64,000 bases of DNA from Phytophthora sp. 'mugwort' (taxonomy: Eukaryota; Oomycota; Peronosporomycetes; Peronosporales; Peronosporaceae): NCBI GenBank assembly GCA_033558025.1, contig JAUCEF010000007.1, forward strand, positions 7,006,001 through 7,070,000. The letters are read 5' to 3'. Under the pieces are notes generated by a model that was given only the letters and a program-made list of their open reading frames with translations, was not told where the DNA came from and made no database searches. The position numbers and the translations under genes are program-made. Positions within the stretch are counted from its first letter, which is position 1. Each line of letters opens with the position of its first letter. Below are positions 11,746 through 24,297 of the stretch, piece by piece.

Positions 11746-12386
11746 TTCTCTTATGCTTCTCTCGGACTGCCCAGACCGCTCGGACGCGTCTTTCGGTGAA
11801 TCGGACAGCTAGTACGTCGTGTCCATTGGTGCAGGCCGATTGTGCAGCTTTCCGTTCGGCTGGTTGCTGACGGAGTCAATTCTGGAAGACTCAGTTTGTC
11901 CAGCGAGCGAGTTTTGCCGTCCCGTCGGCTGTGAGCATCGGAGATCATCAGTGGATAGGCAGCAACGGAGCGTTGGGTACGTGGTTTCGCCTGTTTTGGT
12001 AGATGCATGGTTGTGTTGTTTTGCGGAGTTTTGTCAGTCCAAGCAAGCCAATGAGATGGCACGGGTTCGATTCCCGGACGGCGCATTCTCTTATGCTTCT
12101 CTCGGACTGCCCAGACCGCTCGGACGCGTCTTTCGGTGAATCGGACAGCTAGTACGTCGTGGCCATTGGTGCAGGCCGATTGTGCAGCTTTCCGTTCGGC
12201 TGGTTGCTGACGGAGTCAATTCTGGAAGACTCAGTTTGTCCAGCGAGCGAGTTTTGCCGTCCCGTCGGCTGTGAGCATCGGAGATCATCAGTGGATAGGC
12301 AGCAACGGAGCGTTGGGTACGTGGTTTCGCCTGTTTTGGTAGATGCATGGTTGTGTTTTTTTGCGGAGTTTTGTCAGTCCAAGCAA

Positions 12387-12457
12387 GCGCCGTTGGTTTA
12401 GTGGTAAAATATCTCGTTGCCAACGAGATGCCCCGGGTTCGATTCCCGGACGGCGCA
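12387..12457 (+). tRNA. tRNA-Gly (GCC)
   Basis: Counterpart of the 10219 gene, same T7 run. Confidence 0.96.
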
Positions 12458-13440
12458 TTCTCTTATGCTTCTCTCGGACTGCCCAGACCGCTCGGACGCG
12501 TCTTTCGGTGAATCGGACAGCTAGTACGTCGTGGCCATTGGTGCAGGCCGATTGTGCAGCTTTCCGTTCGGCTGGTTGCTGACGGAGTCAATTCTGGAAG
12601 ACTCAGTTTGTCCAGCGAGCGAGTTTTGCCGTCCCGTCGGCTGTGAACATCGGAGATCATCAGTGGATAGGCAGCAACGGAGCGTTGGGTACGTGGTTTC
12701 GCCTGTTTTGGTAGATGCATGGTTGTGTTGTTTTGCGGAGTTTTCGTCACTCCAAGCAAGCCAATGAGATGGCACGGGTTCGATTCCCGGACGGCGCATT
12801 CTCTTATGCTTCTCTCGGACTGCCCAGACCGCTCGGACGCGTCTTTCGGTAAATCGGACAGCTAGTACGTCGTGGCCATTGGTGCAGGCCGATTGTGCAG
12901 CTTTCCGTTCGGCTGGTTGCTGACGGAGTCAATTCTGGAAGACTCAGTTTGTCCAGCGAGCGAGTTTTGCCGTCCCGTCGGCTGTGAGCATCGGAGATCA
13001 TCAGTGGGATAGGCAGCAACGGAGCGTTGGGTACGTGGTTTCGCCTGTTTTGGTAGATGCATGGTTGTGTTGTTTTGCGGAGTTTTGTCAGTCCAAGCAA
13101 GCCAATGAGATGGCACGGGTTCGATTCCCGGACGGCGCATTCTCTTATGCTTCTCTCGGACTGCCCAGACCGCTCGGACGCGTCTTTCGGTGAATCGGAC
13201 AGCTAGTACGTCGTGGCCATTGGTGCAGGCCGATTGTGCAGCTTTCCGTTCGGCTGGTTGCTGACGGAGTCAATTCTGGAAGACTCAGTTTGTCCAGCGA
13301 GCGAGTTTTGCCGTCCCGTCGGCTGTGAACATCGGAGATCATCAGTGGATAGGCAGCAACGGAGCGTTGGGTACGTGGTTTCGCCTGTTTTGGTAGATGC
13401 ATGGTTGTGTTGTTTTGCGGAGTTTTGTCAGTCCAAGCAA

Positions 13441-13511
13441 GCGCCGTTGGTTTAGTGGTAAAATATCTCGTTGCCAACGAGATGCCCCGGGTTCGATTCC
13501 CGGACGGCGCA
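13441..13511 (+). tRNA. tRNA-Gly (GCC)
   Basis: Counterpart of the 1202 gene in the displaced 1.8-kb duplication. Confidence 0.96.
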
Positions 13512-13812
13512 TTCTCTTATGCTTCTCTCGGACTGCCCAGACCGCTCGGACGCGTCTTTCGGTGAATCGGACAGCTAGTACGTCGTGGCCATTGGTGCAG
13601 GCCGATTGTGCAGCTTTCCGTTCGGCTGGTTGCTGACGGAGTCAATTCTGGAAGACTCAGTTTGTCCAGCGAGCGAGTTTTGCCGTCCCGTCGGCTGTGA
13701 ACATCGGAGATCATCAGTGGATAGGCAGCAACGGAGCGTTGGGTACGTGGTTTCGCCTGTTTTGGTAGATGCATGGTTGTGTTGTTTTGCGGAGTTTTGT
13801 CAGTCCAAGCAA

Positions 13813-13883
13813 GCGCCGTTGGTTTAGTGGTAAAATATCTCGTTGCCAACGAGATGCCCCGGGTTCGATTCCCGGACGGCGCA
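13813..13883 (+). tRNA. tRNA-Gly (GCC)
   Basis: Counterpart of the 1574 gene. Confidence 0.96.
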
Positions 13884-14183
13884 TTCTCTTATGCTTCTCT
13901 CGGACTGCCCAGACCGCTCGGACGCGTCTTTCGGTGAATCGGACAGCTAGTACGTCGTGGCCATTGGTGCAGGCCGATTGTGCAGCTTTCCGTTCGGCTG
14001 GTTGCTGACGGAGTCAATTCTGGAAGACTCAGTTTGTCCAGCGAGCGAGTTTTGCCGTCCCGTCGGCTGTGAGCATCGGAGATCATCAGTGGATAGGCAG
14101 CAACGGAGCGTTGGGTACGTGGTTTCACCTGTTTTGGTAGATGCATGGTTGTGTTGTTTGCGGAGTTTTGTCAGTCCAAGCAA

Positions 14184-14254
14184 GCGCCGTTGGTTTAGTG
14201 GTAAAATATCTCGTTGCCAACGAGATGCCCCGGGTTCGATTCCCGGACGGCGCA
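14184..14254 (+). tRNA. tRNA-Gly (GCC)
   Basis: Counterpart of the 1945 gene, 371-bp unit. Confidence 0.96.
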
Positions 14255-14555
14255 TTCTCTTATGCTTCTCTCGGACTGCCCAGACCGCTCGGACGCGTCT
14301 TTCGGTGAATCGGACAGCTAGTACGTCGTGGCCATTGGTGCAGGCCGATTGTGCAGCTTTCCGTTCGGCTGGTTGCTGACGGAGTCAATTCTGGAAGACT
14401 CAGTTTGTCCAGCGAGCGAGTTTTGCCGTCCCGTCGGCTGTGAGCATCGGAGATCATCAGTGGATAGGCAGCAACGGAGCGTTGGGTACGTGGTTTCGCC
14501 TGTTTTGGTAGATGCATGGTTGTGTTGTTTTGCGGAGTTTTGTCAGTCCAAGCAA

Positions 14556-14626
14556 GCGCCGTTGGTTTAGTGGTAAAATATCTCGTTGCCAACGAGATGC
14601 CCCGGGTTCGATTCCCGGACGGCGCA
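14556..14626 (+). tRNA. tRNA-Gly (GCC)
   Basis: Consensus copy, 372-bp unit. Confidence 0.96.
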
Positions 14627-14927
14627 TTCTCTTATGCTTCTCTCGGACTGCCCAGACCGCTCGGACGCGTCTTTCGGTGAATCGGACAGCTAGTACGTCG
14701 TGGCCATTGGTGCAGGCCGATTGTGCAGCTTTCCGTTCGGCTGGTTGCTGACGGAGTCAATTCTGGAAGACTCAGTTTGTCCAGCGAGCGAGTTTTGCCG
14801 TCCCGTCGGCTGTGAACATCGGAGATCATCAGTGGATAGGCAGCAACGGAGCGTTGGGTACGTGGTTTCGCCTGTTTTGGTAGATGCATGGTTGTGTTGT
14901 TTTGCGGAGTTTTGTCAGTCCAAGCAA

Positions 14928-14998
14928 GCGCCGTTGGTTTAGTGGTAAAATATCTCGTTGCCAACGAGATGCCCCGGGTTCGATTCCCGGACGGCGCA
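14928..14998 (+). tRNA. tRNA-Gly (GCC)
   Basis: Consensus copy, 372-bp unit. Confidence 0.96.
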
Positions 14999-15640
14999 TT
15001 CTCTTATGCTTCTCTCGGACTGCCCAGACCGCTCGGACGCGTCTTTCGGTGAATCGGACAGCTAGTACGTCGTGTCCATTGGTGCAGGTCGATTGTGCAG
15101 CTTTCCGTTCGGCTGGTTGCTGACGGAGTCAATTCTGGAAGACTCAGTTTGTCCAGCGAGCGAGTTTTGCCGTCCCGTCGGCTGTGAACATCGGAGATCA
15201 TCAGTGGATAGGCAGCAACGGAGCGTTGGGTACGTGGTTTCGCCTGTTTTGGTAGATGCATGGTTGTGTTGTTTTGCGGAGTTTTCGTCACTCCAAGCAA
15301 GCCAATGAGATGGCACGGGTTCGATTCCCGGACGGCGCATTCTCTTATGCTTCTCTCGGACTGCCCAGACCGCTCGGACGCGTCTTTCGGTGAATCGGAC
15401 AGCTAGTACGTCGTGTGCAATGGTGCAGGCCGATTGTGCAGCTTTCCGTTCGGCTGGTTGCTGACGGAGTCAATTCTGGAAGACTCAGTTTGTCCAGCGA
15501 GCGAGTTTTGCCGTCCCGTCGGCTGTGAACATCGGAGATCATCAGTGGATAGGCAGCAACGGAGCGTTGGGTACGTGGTTTCGCCTGTTTTGGTAGATGC
15601 ATGGTTGTGTTGTTTTGCGGAGTTTTGTCAGTCCAAGCAA

Positions 15641-15711
15641 GCGCCGTTGGTTTAGTGGTAAAATATCTCGTTGCCAACGAGATGCCCCGGGTTCGATTCC
15701 CGGACGGCGCA
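15641..15711 (+). tRNA. tRNA-Gly (GCC)
   Basis: Consensus copy; third unit with the gtgtgcaatgg spacer variant. Confidence 0.96.
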
Positions 15712-16011
15712 TTCTCTTATGCTTCTCTCGGACTGCCCAGACCGCTCGGACGCGTCTTTCGGTGAATCGGACAGCTAGTACGTCGTGGCCATTGGTGCAG
15801 GCCGATTGTGCAGCTTTCCGTTCGGCTGGTTGCTGACGGAGTCAATTCTGGAAGACTCAGTTTGTCCAGCGAGCGAGTTTTGCCGTCCCGTCGGCTGTGA
15901 GCATCGGAGATCATCAGTGGATAGGCAGCAACGGAGCGTTGGGTACGTGGTTTCACCTGTTTTGGTAGATGCATGGTTGTGTTGTTTGCGGAGTTTTGTC
16001 AGTCCAAGCAA

Positions 16012-16082
16012 GCGCCGTTGGTTTAGTGGTAAAATATCTCGTTGCCAACGAGATGCCCCGGGTTCGATTCCCGGACGGCGCA
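16012..16082 (+). tRNA. tRNA-Gly (GCC)
   Basis: Consensus copy, 371-bp unit. Confidence 0.96.
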
Positions 16083-16383
16083 TTCTCTTATGCTTCTCTC
16101 GGACTGCCCAGACCGCTCGGACGCGTCTTTCGGTGAATCGGACAGCTAGTACGTCGTGGCCATTGGTGCAGGCCGATTGTGCAGCTTTCCGTTCGGCTGG
16201 TTGCTGACGGAGTCAATTCTGGAAGACTCAGTTTGTCCAGCGAGCGAGTTTTGCCGTCCCGTCGGCTGTGAACATCGGAGATCATCAGTGGATAGGCAGC
16301 AACGGAGCGTTGGGTACGTGGTTTCGCCTGTTTTGGTAGATGCATGGTTGTGTTGTTTTGCGGAGTTTTGTCAGTCCAAGCAA

Positions 16384-16454
16384 GCGCCGTTGGTTTAGTG
16401 GTAAAATATCTCGTTGCCAACGAGATGCCCCGGGTTCGATTCCCGGACGGCGCA
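16384..16454 (+). tRNA. tRNA-Gly (GCC)
   Basis: Consensus copy; about 50 nt downstream lies the only 7-bp insertion in the array. Confidence 0.96.
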
Positions 16455-16762
16455 TTCTCTTATGCTTCTCTCGGACTGCCCAGACCGCTCGGACGCGTCT
16501 TTCGGGGTTTGGTGAATCGGACAGCTAGTACGTCGTGGCCATTGGTGCAGGCCGATTGTGCAGCTTTCCGTTCGGCTGGTTGCTGACGGAGTCAATTCTG
16601 GAAGACTCAGTTTGTCCAGCGAGCGAGTTTTGCCGTCCCGTCGGCTGTGAACATCGGAGATCATCAGTGGATAGGCAGCAACGGAGCGTTGGGTACGTGG
16701 TTTCGCCTGTTTTGGTAGATGCATGGTTGTGTTGTTTTGCGGAGTTTTGTCAGTCCAAGCAA

Positions 16763-16833
16763 GCGCCGTTGGTTTAGTGGTAAAATATCTCGTTGCCAAC
16801 GAGATGCCCCGGGTTCGATTCCCGGACGGCGCA
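16763..16833 (+). tRNA. tRNA-Gly (GCC)
   Basis: Consensus copy ending the single 379-bp unit. Confidence 0.96.
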
Positions 16834-17133
16834 TTCTCTTATGCTTCTCTCGGACTGCCCAGACCGCTCGGACGCGTCTTTCGGTGAATCGGACAGCTAG
16901 TACGTCGTGGCCATTGGTGCAGGCCGATTGTGCAGCTTTCCGTTCGGCTGGTTGCTGACGGAGTCAATTCTGGAAGACTCAGTTTGTCCAGCGAGCGAGT
17001 TTTGCCGTCCCGTCGGCTGTGAGCATCGGAGATCATCAGTGGATAGGCAGCAACGGAGCGTTGGGTACGTGGTTTCACCTGTTTTGGTAGATGCATGGTT
17101 GTGTTGTTTGCGGAGTTTTGTCAGTCCAAGCAA

Positions 17134-17204
17134 GCGCCGTTGGTTTAGTGGTAAAATATCTCGTTGCCAACGAGATGCCCCGGGTTCGATTCCCGGACGG
17201 CGCA
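17134..17204 (+). tRNA. tRNA-Gly (GCC)
   Basis: Consensus copy, 371-bp unit. Confidence 0.96.
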
Positions 17205-17845
17205 TTCTCTTATGCTTCTCTCGGACTGCCCAGACCGCTCGGACGCGTCTTTCGGTGAATCGGACAGCTAGTACGTCGTGGCCATTGGTGCAGGCCGATT
17301 GTGCAGCTTTCCGTTCGGCTGGTTGCTGACGGAGTCAATTCTGGAAGACTCAGTTTGTCCAGCGAGCGAGTTTTGCCGTCCCGTCGGCTGTGAGCATCGG
17401 AGATCATCAGTGGATAGGCAGCAACGGAGCGTTGGGTACGTGGTTTCACCTGTTTTGGTAGATGCATGGTTGTGTTGTTTTGCGGAGTTTTGTCAGTCCA
17501 AGCAAGCCAATGAGATGGCACGGGTTCGATTCCCGGACGGCGCATTCTCTTATGCTTCTCTCGGACTGCCCAGACCGCTCGGACGCGTCTTTCGGTGAAT
17601 CGGACAGCTAGTACGTCGTGGCCATTGGTGCAGGCCGATTGTGCAGCTTTCCGTTCGGCTGGTTGCTGACGGAGTCAATTCTGGAAGACTCAGTTTGTCC
17701 AGCGAGCGAGTTTTGCCGTCCCGTCGGCTGTGAACATCGGAGATCATCAGTGGATAGGCAGCAACGGAGCGTTGGGTACGTGGTTTCGCCTGTTTTGGTA
17801 GATGCATGGTTGTGTTGTTTTGCGGAGTTTTGTCAGTCCAAGCAA

Positions 17846-17916
17846 GCGCCGTTGGTTTAGTGGTAAAATATCTCGTTGCCAACGAGATGCCCCGGGTTCG
17901 ATTCCCGGACGGCGCA
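17846..17916 (+). tRNA. tRNA-Gly (GCC)
   Basis: Consensus copy, 372-bp unit. Confidence 0.96.
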
Positions 17917-18217
17917 TTCTCTTATGCTTCTCTCGGACTGCCCAGACCGCTCGGACGCGTCTTTCGGTGAATCGGACAGCTAGTACGTCGTGGCCATTGG
18001 TGCAGGCCGATTGTGCAGCTTTCCGTTCGGCTGGTTGCTGACGGAGTCAATTCTGGAAGACTCAGTTTGTCCAGCGAGCGAGTTTTGCCGTCCCGTCGGC
18101 TGTGAACATCGGAGATCATCAGTGGATAGGCAGCAACGGAGCGTTGGGTACGTGGTTTCGCCTGTTTTGGTAGATGCATGGTTGTGTTGTTTTGCGGAGT
18201 TTTGTCAGTCCAAGCAA

Positions 18218-18288
18218 GCGCCGTTGGTTTAGTGGTAAAATATCTCGTTGCCAACGAGATGCCCCGGGTTCGATTCCCGGACGGCGCA
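18218..18288 (+). tRNA. tRNA-Gly (GCC)
   Basis: Consensus copy, 372-bp unit. Confidence 0.96.
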
Positions 18289-18588
18289 TTCTCTTATGCT
18301 TCTCTCGGACTGCCCAGACCGCTCGGACGCGTCTTTCGGTGAATCGGACAGCTAGTACGTCGTGGCCATTGGTGCAGGCCGATTGTGCAGCTTTCCGTTC
18401 GGCTGGTTGCTGACGGAGTCAATTCTGGAAGACTCAGTTTGTCCAGCGAGCGAGTTTTGCCGTCCCGTCGGCTGTGAGCATCGGAGATCATCAGTGGATA
18501 GGCAGCAACGGAGCGTTGGGTACGTGGTTTCACCTGTTTTGGTAGATGCATGGTTGTGTTGTTTGCGGAGTTTTGTCAGTCCAAGCAA

Positions 18589-18659
18589 GCGCCGTTGGTT
18601 TAGTGGTAAAATATCTCGTTGCCAACGAGATGCCCCGGGTTCGATTCCCGGACGGCGCA
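18589..18659 (+). tRNA. tRNA-Gly (GCC)
   Basis: Consensus copy, 371-bp unit. Confidence 0.96.
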
Positions 18660-18959
18660 TTCTCTTATGCTTCTCTCGGACTGCCCAGACCGCTCGGACG
18701 CGTCTTTCGGTGAATCGGACAGCTAGTACGTCGTGGCCATTGGTGCAGGCCGATTGTGCAGCTTTCCGTTCGGCTGGTTGCTGACGGAGTCAATTCTGGA
18801 AGACTCAGTTTGTCCAGCGAGCGAGTTTTGCCGTCCCGTCGGCTGTGAGCATCGGAGATCATCAGTGGATAGGCAGCAACGGAGCGTTGGGTACGTGGTT
18901 TCACCTGTTTTGGTAGATGCATGGTTGTGTTGTTTGCGGAGTTTTGTCAGTCCAAGCAA

Positions 18960-19030
18960 GCGCCGTTGGTTTAGTGGTAAAATATCTCGTTGCCAACGAG
19001 ATGCCCCGGGTTCGATTCCCGGACGGCGCA
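18960..19030 (+). tRNA. tRNA-Gly (GCC)
   Basis: Consensus copy, 371-bp unit; last full gene before five truncated units. Confidence 0.96.
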
Positions 19031-21036
19031 TTCTCTTATGCTTCTCTCGGACTGCCCAGACCGCTCGGACGCGTCTTTCGGTGAATCGGACAGCTAGTAC
19101 GTCGTGGCCATTGGTGCAGGCCGATTGTGCAGCTTTCCGTTCGGCTGGTTGCTGACGGAGTCAATTCTGGAAGACTCAGTTTGTCCAGCGAGCGAGTTTT
19201 GCCGTCCCGTCGGCTGTGAACATCGGAGATCATCAGTGGATAGGCAGCAACGGAGCGTTGGGTACGTGGTTTCGCCTGTTTTGGTAGATGCATGGTTGTG
19301 TTGTTTTGCGGAGTTTTCGTCACTCCAAGCAAGCCAATGAGATGGCACGGGTTCGATTCCCGGACGGCGCATTCTCTTATGCTTCTCTCGGACTGCCCAG
19401 ACCGCTCGGACGCGTCTTTCGGTGAATCGGACAGCTAGTACGTCGTGGCCATTGGTGCAGGCCGATTGTGCAGCTTTCCGTTCGGCTGGTTGCTGACGGA
19501 GTCAATTCTGGAAGACTCAGTTTGTCCAGCGAGCGAGTTTTGCCGTCCCGTCGGCTGTGAACATCGGAGATCATCAGTGGATAGGCAGCAACGGAGCGTT
19601 GGGTACGTGGTTTCGCCTGTTTTGGTAGATGCATGGTTGTGTTGTTTTGCGGAGTTTTCGTCACTCCAAGCAAGCCAATGAGATGGCACGGGTTCGATTC
19701 CCGGACGGCGCATTCTCTTATGCTTCTCTCGGACTGCCCAGACCGCTCGGACGCGTCTTTCGGTGAATCGGACAGCTAGTACGTCGTGGCCATTGGTGCA
19801 GGCCGATTGTGCAGCTTTCCGTTCGGCTGGTTGCTGACGGAGTCAATTCTGGAAGACTCAGTTTGTCCAGCGAGCGAGTTTTGCCGTCCCGTCGGCTGTG
19901 AACATCGGAGATCATCAGTGGATAGGCAGCAACGGAGCGTTGGGTACGTGGTTTCGCCTGTTTTGGTAGATGCATGGTTGTGTTGTTTTGCGGAGTTTTC
20001 GTCACTCCAAGCAAGCCAATGAGATGCCCCGGGTTCGATTCCCGGACGGCGCATTCTCTTATGCTTCTCTCGGACTGCCCAGACCGCTCGGACGCGTCTT
20101 TCGGTGAATCGGACAGCTAGTACGTCGTGGCCATTGGTGCAGGCCGATTGTGCAGCTTTCCGTTCGGCTGGTTGCTGACGGAGTCAATTCTGGAAGACTC
20201 AGTTTGTCCAGCGAGCGAGTTTTGCCGTCCCGTCGGCTGTGAACATCGGAGATCATCAGTGGATAGGCAGCAACGGAGCGTTGGGTACGTGGTTTCGCCT
20301 GTTTTGGTAGATGCATGGTTGTGTTGTTTTGCGGAGTTTTCGTCACTCCAAGCAAGCCAATGAGATGGCACGGGTTCGATTCCCGGACGGCGCATTCTCT
20401 TATGCTTCTCTCGGACTGCCCAGACCGCTCGGACGCGTCTTTCGGTGAATCGGACAGCTAGTACGTCGTGGCCATTGGTGCAGGCCGATTGTGCAGCTTT
20501 CCGTTCGGCTGGTTGCTGACGGAGTCAATTCTGGAAGACTCAGTTTGTCCAGCGAGCGAGTTTTGCCGTCCCGTCGGCTGTGAGCATCGGAGATCATCAG
20601 TGGGATAGGCAGCAACGGAGCGTTGGGTACGTGGTTTCGCCTGTTTTGGTAGATGCATGGTTGTGTTGTTTTGCGGAGTTTTGTCAGTCCAAGCAAGCCA
20701 ATGAGATGGCACGGGTTCGATTCCCGGACGGCGCATTCTCTTATGCTTCTCTCGGACTGCCCAGACCGCTCGGACGCGTCTTTCGGTGAATCGGACAGCT
20801 AGTACGTCGTGGCCATTGGTGCAGGCCGATTGTGCAGCTTTCCGTTCGGCTGGTTGCTGACGGAGTCAATTCTGGAAGACTCAGTTTGTCCAGCGAGCGA
20901 GTTTTGCCGTCCCGTCGGCTGTGAACATCGGAGATCATCAGTGGATAGGCAGCAACGGAGCGTTGGGTACGTGGTTTCGCCTGTTTTGGTAGATGCATGG
21001 TTGTGTTGTTTTGCGGAGTTTTGTCAGTCCAAGCAA

Positions 21037-21107
21037 GCGCCGTTGGTTTAGTGGTAAAATATCTCGTTGCCAACGAGATGCCCCGGGTTCGATTCCCGGA
21101 CGGCGCA
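21037..21107 (+). tRNA. tRNA-Gly (GCC)
   Basis: Full member of the first 713-bp two-unit repeat. Confidence 0.96.
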
Positions 21108-21749
21108 TTCTCTTATGCTTCTCTCGGACTGCCCAGACCGCTCGGACGCGTCTTTCGGTGAATCGGACAGCTAGTACGTCGTGGCCATTGGTGCAGGCCG
21201 ATTGTGCAGCTTTCCGTTCGGCTGGTTGCTGACGGAGTCAATTCTGGAAGACTCAGTTTGTCCAGCGAGCGAGTTTTGCCGTCCCGTCGGCTGTGAGCAT
21301 CGGAGATCATCAGTGGGATAGGCAGCAACGGAGCGTTGGGTACGTGGTTTCGCCTGTTTTGGTAGATGCATGGTTGTGTTGTTTTGCGGAGTTTTGTCAG
21401 TCCAAGCAAGCCAATGAGATGGCACGGGTTCGATTCCCGGACGGCGCATTCTCTTATGCTTCTCTCGGACTGCCCAGACCGCTCGGACGCGTCTTTCGGT
21501 GAATCGGACAGCTAGTACGTCGTGGCCATTGGTGCAGGCCGATTGTGCAGCTTTCCGTTCGGCTGGTTGCTGACGGAGTCAATTCTGGAAGACTCAGTTT
21601 GTCCAGCGAGCGAGTTTTGCCGTCCCGTCGGCTGTGAACATCGGAGATCATCAGTGGATAGGCAGCAACGGAGCGTTGGGTACGTGGTTTCGCCTGTTTT
21701 GGTAGATGCATGGTTGTGTTGTTTTGCGGAGTTTTGTCAGTCCAAGCAA

Positions 21750-21820
21750 GCGCCGTTGGTTTAGTGGTAAAATATCTCGTTGCCAACGAGATGCCCCGGG
21801 TTCGATTCCCGGACGGCGCA
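21750..21820 (+). tRNA. tRNA-Gly (GCC)
   Basis: Full member of the second 713-bp repeat. Confidence 0.96.
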
Positions 21821-22462
21821 TTCTCTTATGCTTCTCTCGGACTGCCCAGACCGCTCGGACGCGTCTTTCGGTGAATCGGACAGCTAGTACGTCGTGGCCA
21901 TTGGTGCAGGCCGATTGTGCAGCTTTCCGTTCGGCTGGTTGCTGACGGAGTCAATTCTGGAAGACTCAGTTTGTCCAGCGAGCGAGTTTTGCCGTCCCGT
22001 CGGCTGTGAGCATCGGAGATCATCAGTGGGATAGGCAGCAACGGAGCGTTGGGTACGTGGTTTCGCCTGTTTTGGTAGATGCATGGTTGTGTTGTTTTGC
22101 GGAGTTTTGTCAGTCCAAGCAAGCCAATGAGATGGCACGGGTTCGATTCCCGGACGGCGCATTCTCTTATGCTTCTCTCGGACTGCCCAGACCGCTCGGA
22201 CGCGTCTTTCGGTGAATCGGACAGCTAGTACGTCGTGGCCATTGGTGCAGGCCGATTGTGCAGCTTTCCGTTCGGCTGGTTGCTGACGGAGTCAATTCTG
22301 GAAGACTCAGTTTGTCCAGCGAGCGAGTTTTGCCGTCCCGTCGGCTGTGAACATCGGAGATCATCAGTGGATAGGCAGCAACGGAGCGTTGGGTACGTGG
22401 TTTCGCCTGTTTTGGTAGATGCATGGTTGTGTTGTTTTGCGGAGTTTTGTCAGTCCAAGCAA

Positions 22463-22533
22463 GCGCCGTTGGTTTAGTGGTAAAATATCTCGTTGCCAAC
22501 GAGATGCCCCGGGTTCGATTCCCGGACGGCGCA
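22463..22533 (+). tRNA. tRNA-Gly (GCC)
   Basis: Full member of the third 713-bp repeat. Confidence 0.96.
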
Positions 22534-23514
22534 TTCTCTTATGCTTCTCTCGGACTGCCCAGACCGCTCGGACGCGTCTTTCGGTGAATCGGACAGCTAG
22601 TACGTCGTGGCCATTGGTGCAGGCCGATTGTGCAGCTTTCCGTTCGGCTGGTTGCTGACGGAGTCAATTCTGGAAGACTCAGTTTGTCCAGCGAGCGAGT
22701 TTTGCCGTCCCGTCGGCTGTGAGCATCGGAGATCATCAGTGGATAGGCAGCAACGGAGCGTTGGGTACGTGGTTTCGCCTGTTTTGGTAGATGCATGGTT
22801 GTGTTGTTTTGCGGAGTTTTGTCAGTCCAAGCAAGCCAATGAGATGGCACGGGTTCGATTCCCGGACGGCGCATTCTCTTATGCTTCTCTCGGACTGCCC
22901 AGACCGCTCGGACGCGTCTTTCGGTGAATCGGACAGCTAGTACGTCGTGGCCATTGGTGCAGGCCGATTGTGCAGCTTTCCGTTCGGCTGGTTGCTGACG
23001 GAGTCAATTCTGGAAGACTCAGTTTGTCCAGCGAGCGAGTTTTGCCGTCCCGTCGGCTGTGAGCATCGGAGATCATCAGTGGATAGGCAGCAACGGAGCG
23101 TTGGGTACGTGGTTTCGCCTGTTTTGGTAGATGCATGGTTGTGTTGTTTTGCGGAGTTTTGTCAGTCCAAGCAAGCCAATGAGATAGCACGGGTTCGATT
23201 CCCGGACGGCGCATTCTCTTATGCTTCTCTCGGACTGCCCAGACCGCTCGGACGCGTCTTTCGGTGAATCGGACAGCTAGTACGTCGTGGCCATTGGTGC
23301 AGGCCGATTGTGCAGCTTTCCGTTCGGCTGGTTGCTGACGGAGTCAATTCTGGAAGACTCAGTTTGTCCAGCGAGCGAGTTTTGCCGTCCCGTCGGCTGT
23401 GAACATCGGAGATCATCAGTGGATAGGCAGCAACGGAGCGTTGGGTACGTGGTTTCGCCTGTTTTGGTAGATGCATGGTTGTGTTGTTTTGCGGAGTTTT
23501 GTCAGTCCAAGCAA

Positions 23515-23585
23515 GCGCCGTTGGTTTAGTGGTAAAATATCTCGTTGCCAACGAGATGCCCCGGGTTCGATTCCCGGACGGCGCA
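23515..23585 (+). tRNA. tRNA-Gly (GCC)
   Basis: Consensus copy, 372-bp unit. Confidence 0.96.
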
Positions 23586-24226
23586 TTCTCTTATGCTTCT
23601 CTCGGACTGCCCAGACCGCTCGGACGCGTCTTTCGGTGAATCGGACAGCTAGTACGTCGTGGCCATTGGTGCAGGCCGATTGTGCAGCTTTCCGTTCGGC
23701 TGGTTGCTGACGGAGTCAATTCTGGAAGACTCAGTTTGTCCAGCGAGCGAGTTTTGCCGTCCCGTCGGCTGTGAGCATCGGAGATCATCAGTGGATAGGC
23801 AGCAACGGAGCGTTGGGTACGTGGTTTCGCCTGTTTTGGTAGATGCATGGTTGTGTTGTTTTGCGGAGTTTTGTCAGTCCAAGCAAGCCAATGAGATGGC
23901 ACGGGTTCGATTCCCGGACGGCGCATTCTCTTATGCTTCTCTCGGACTGCCCAGACCGCTCGGACGCGTCTTTCGGTGAATCGGACAGCTAGTACGTCGT
24001 GGCCATTGGTGCAGGCCGATTGTGCAGCTTTCCGTTCGGCTGGTTGCTGACGGAGTCAATTCTGGAAGACTCAGTTTGTCCAGCGAGCGAGTTTTGCCGT
24101 CCCGTCGGCTGTGAACATCGGAGATCATCAGTGGATAGGCAGCAACGGAGCGTTGGGTACGTGGTTTCGCCTGTTTTGGTAGATGCATGGTTGTGTTGTT
24201 TTGCGGAGTTTTGTCAGTCCAAGCAA

Positions 24227-24297
24227 GCGCCGTTGGTTTAGTGGTAAAATATCTCGTTGCCAACGAGATGCCCCGGGTTCGATTCCCGGACGGCGCA
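24227..24297 (+). tRNA. tRNA-Gly (GCC)
   Basis: Consensus copy, 372-bp unit. Confidence 0.96.

Larger units (their letters stand above)
8468..12803 (+). repeat. Adjacent duplication of a 2,168-bp six-unit block
   Basis: Blocks 8,468-10,635 and 10,636-12,803 have unit lengths 371, 372, 372, 340, 372, 341 and the same private markers (gtgtgcaatgg, missing T in gtggttcgcc, T7 run). The only difference noticed is T to C at 11,639. Confidence 0.9.
20400..22538 (+). repeat. Three copies of a 713-bp truncated-plus-full pair
   Basis: Unit lengths alternate 341 and 372 three times. Every truncated member has the gtgggata insertion and no cgtcac variant. Confidence 0.88.
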
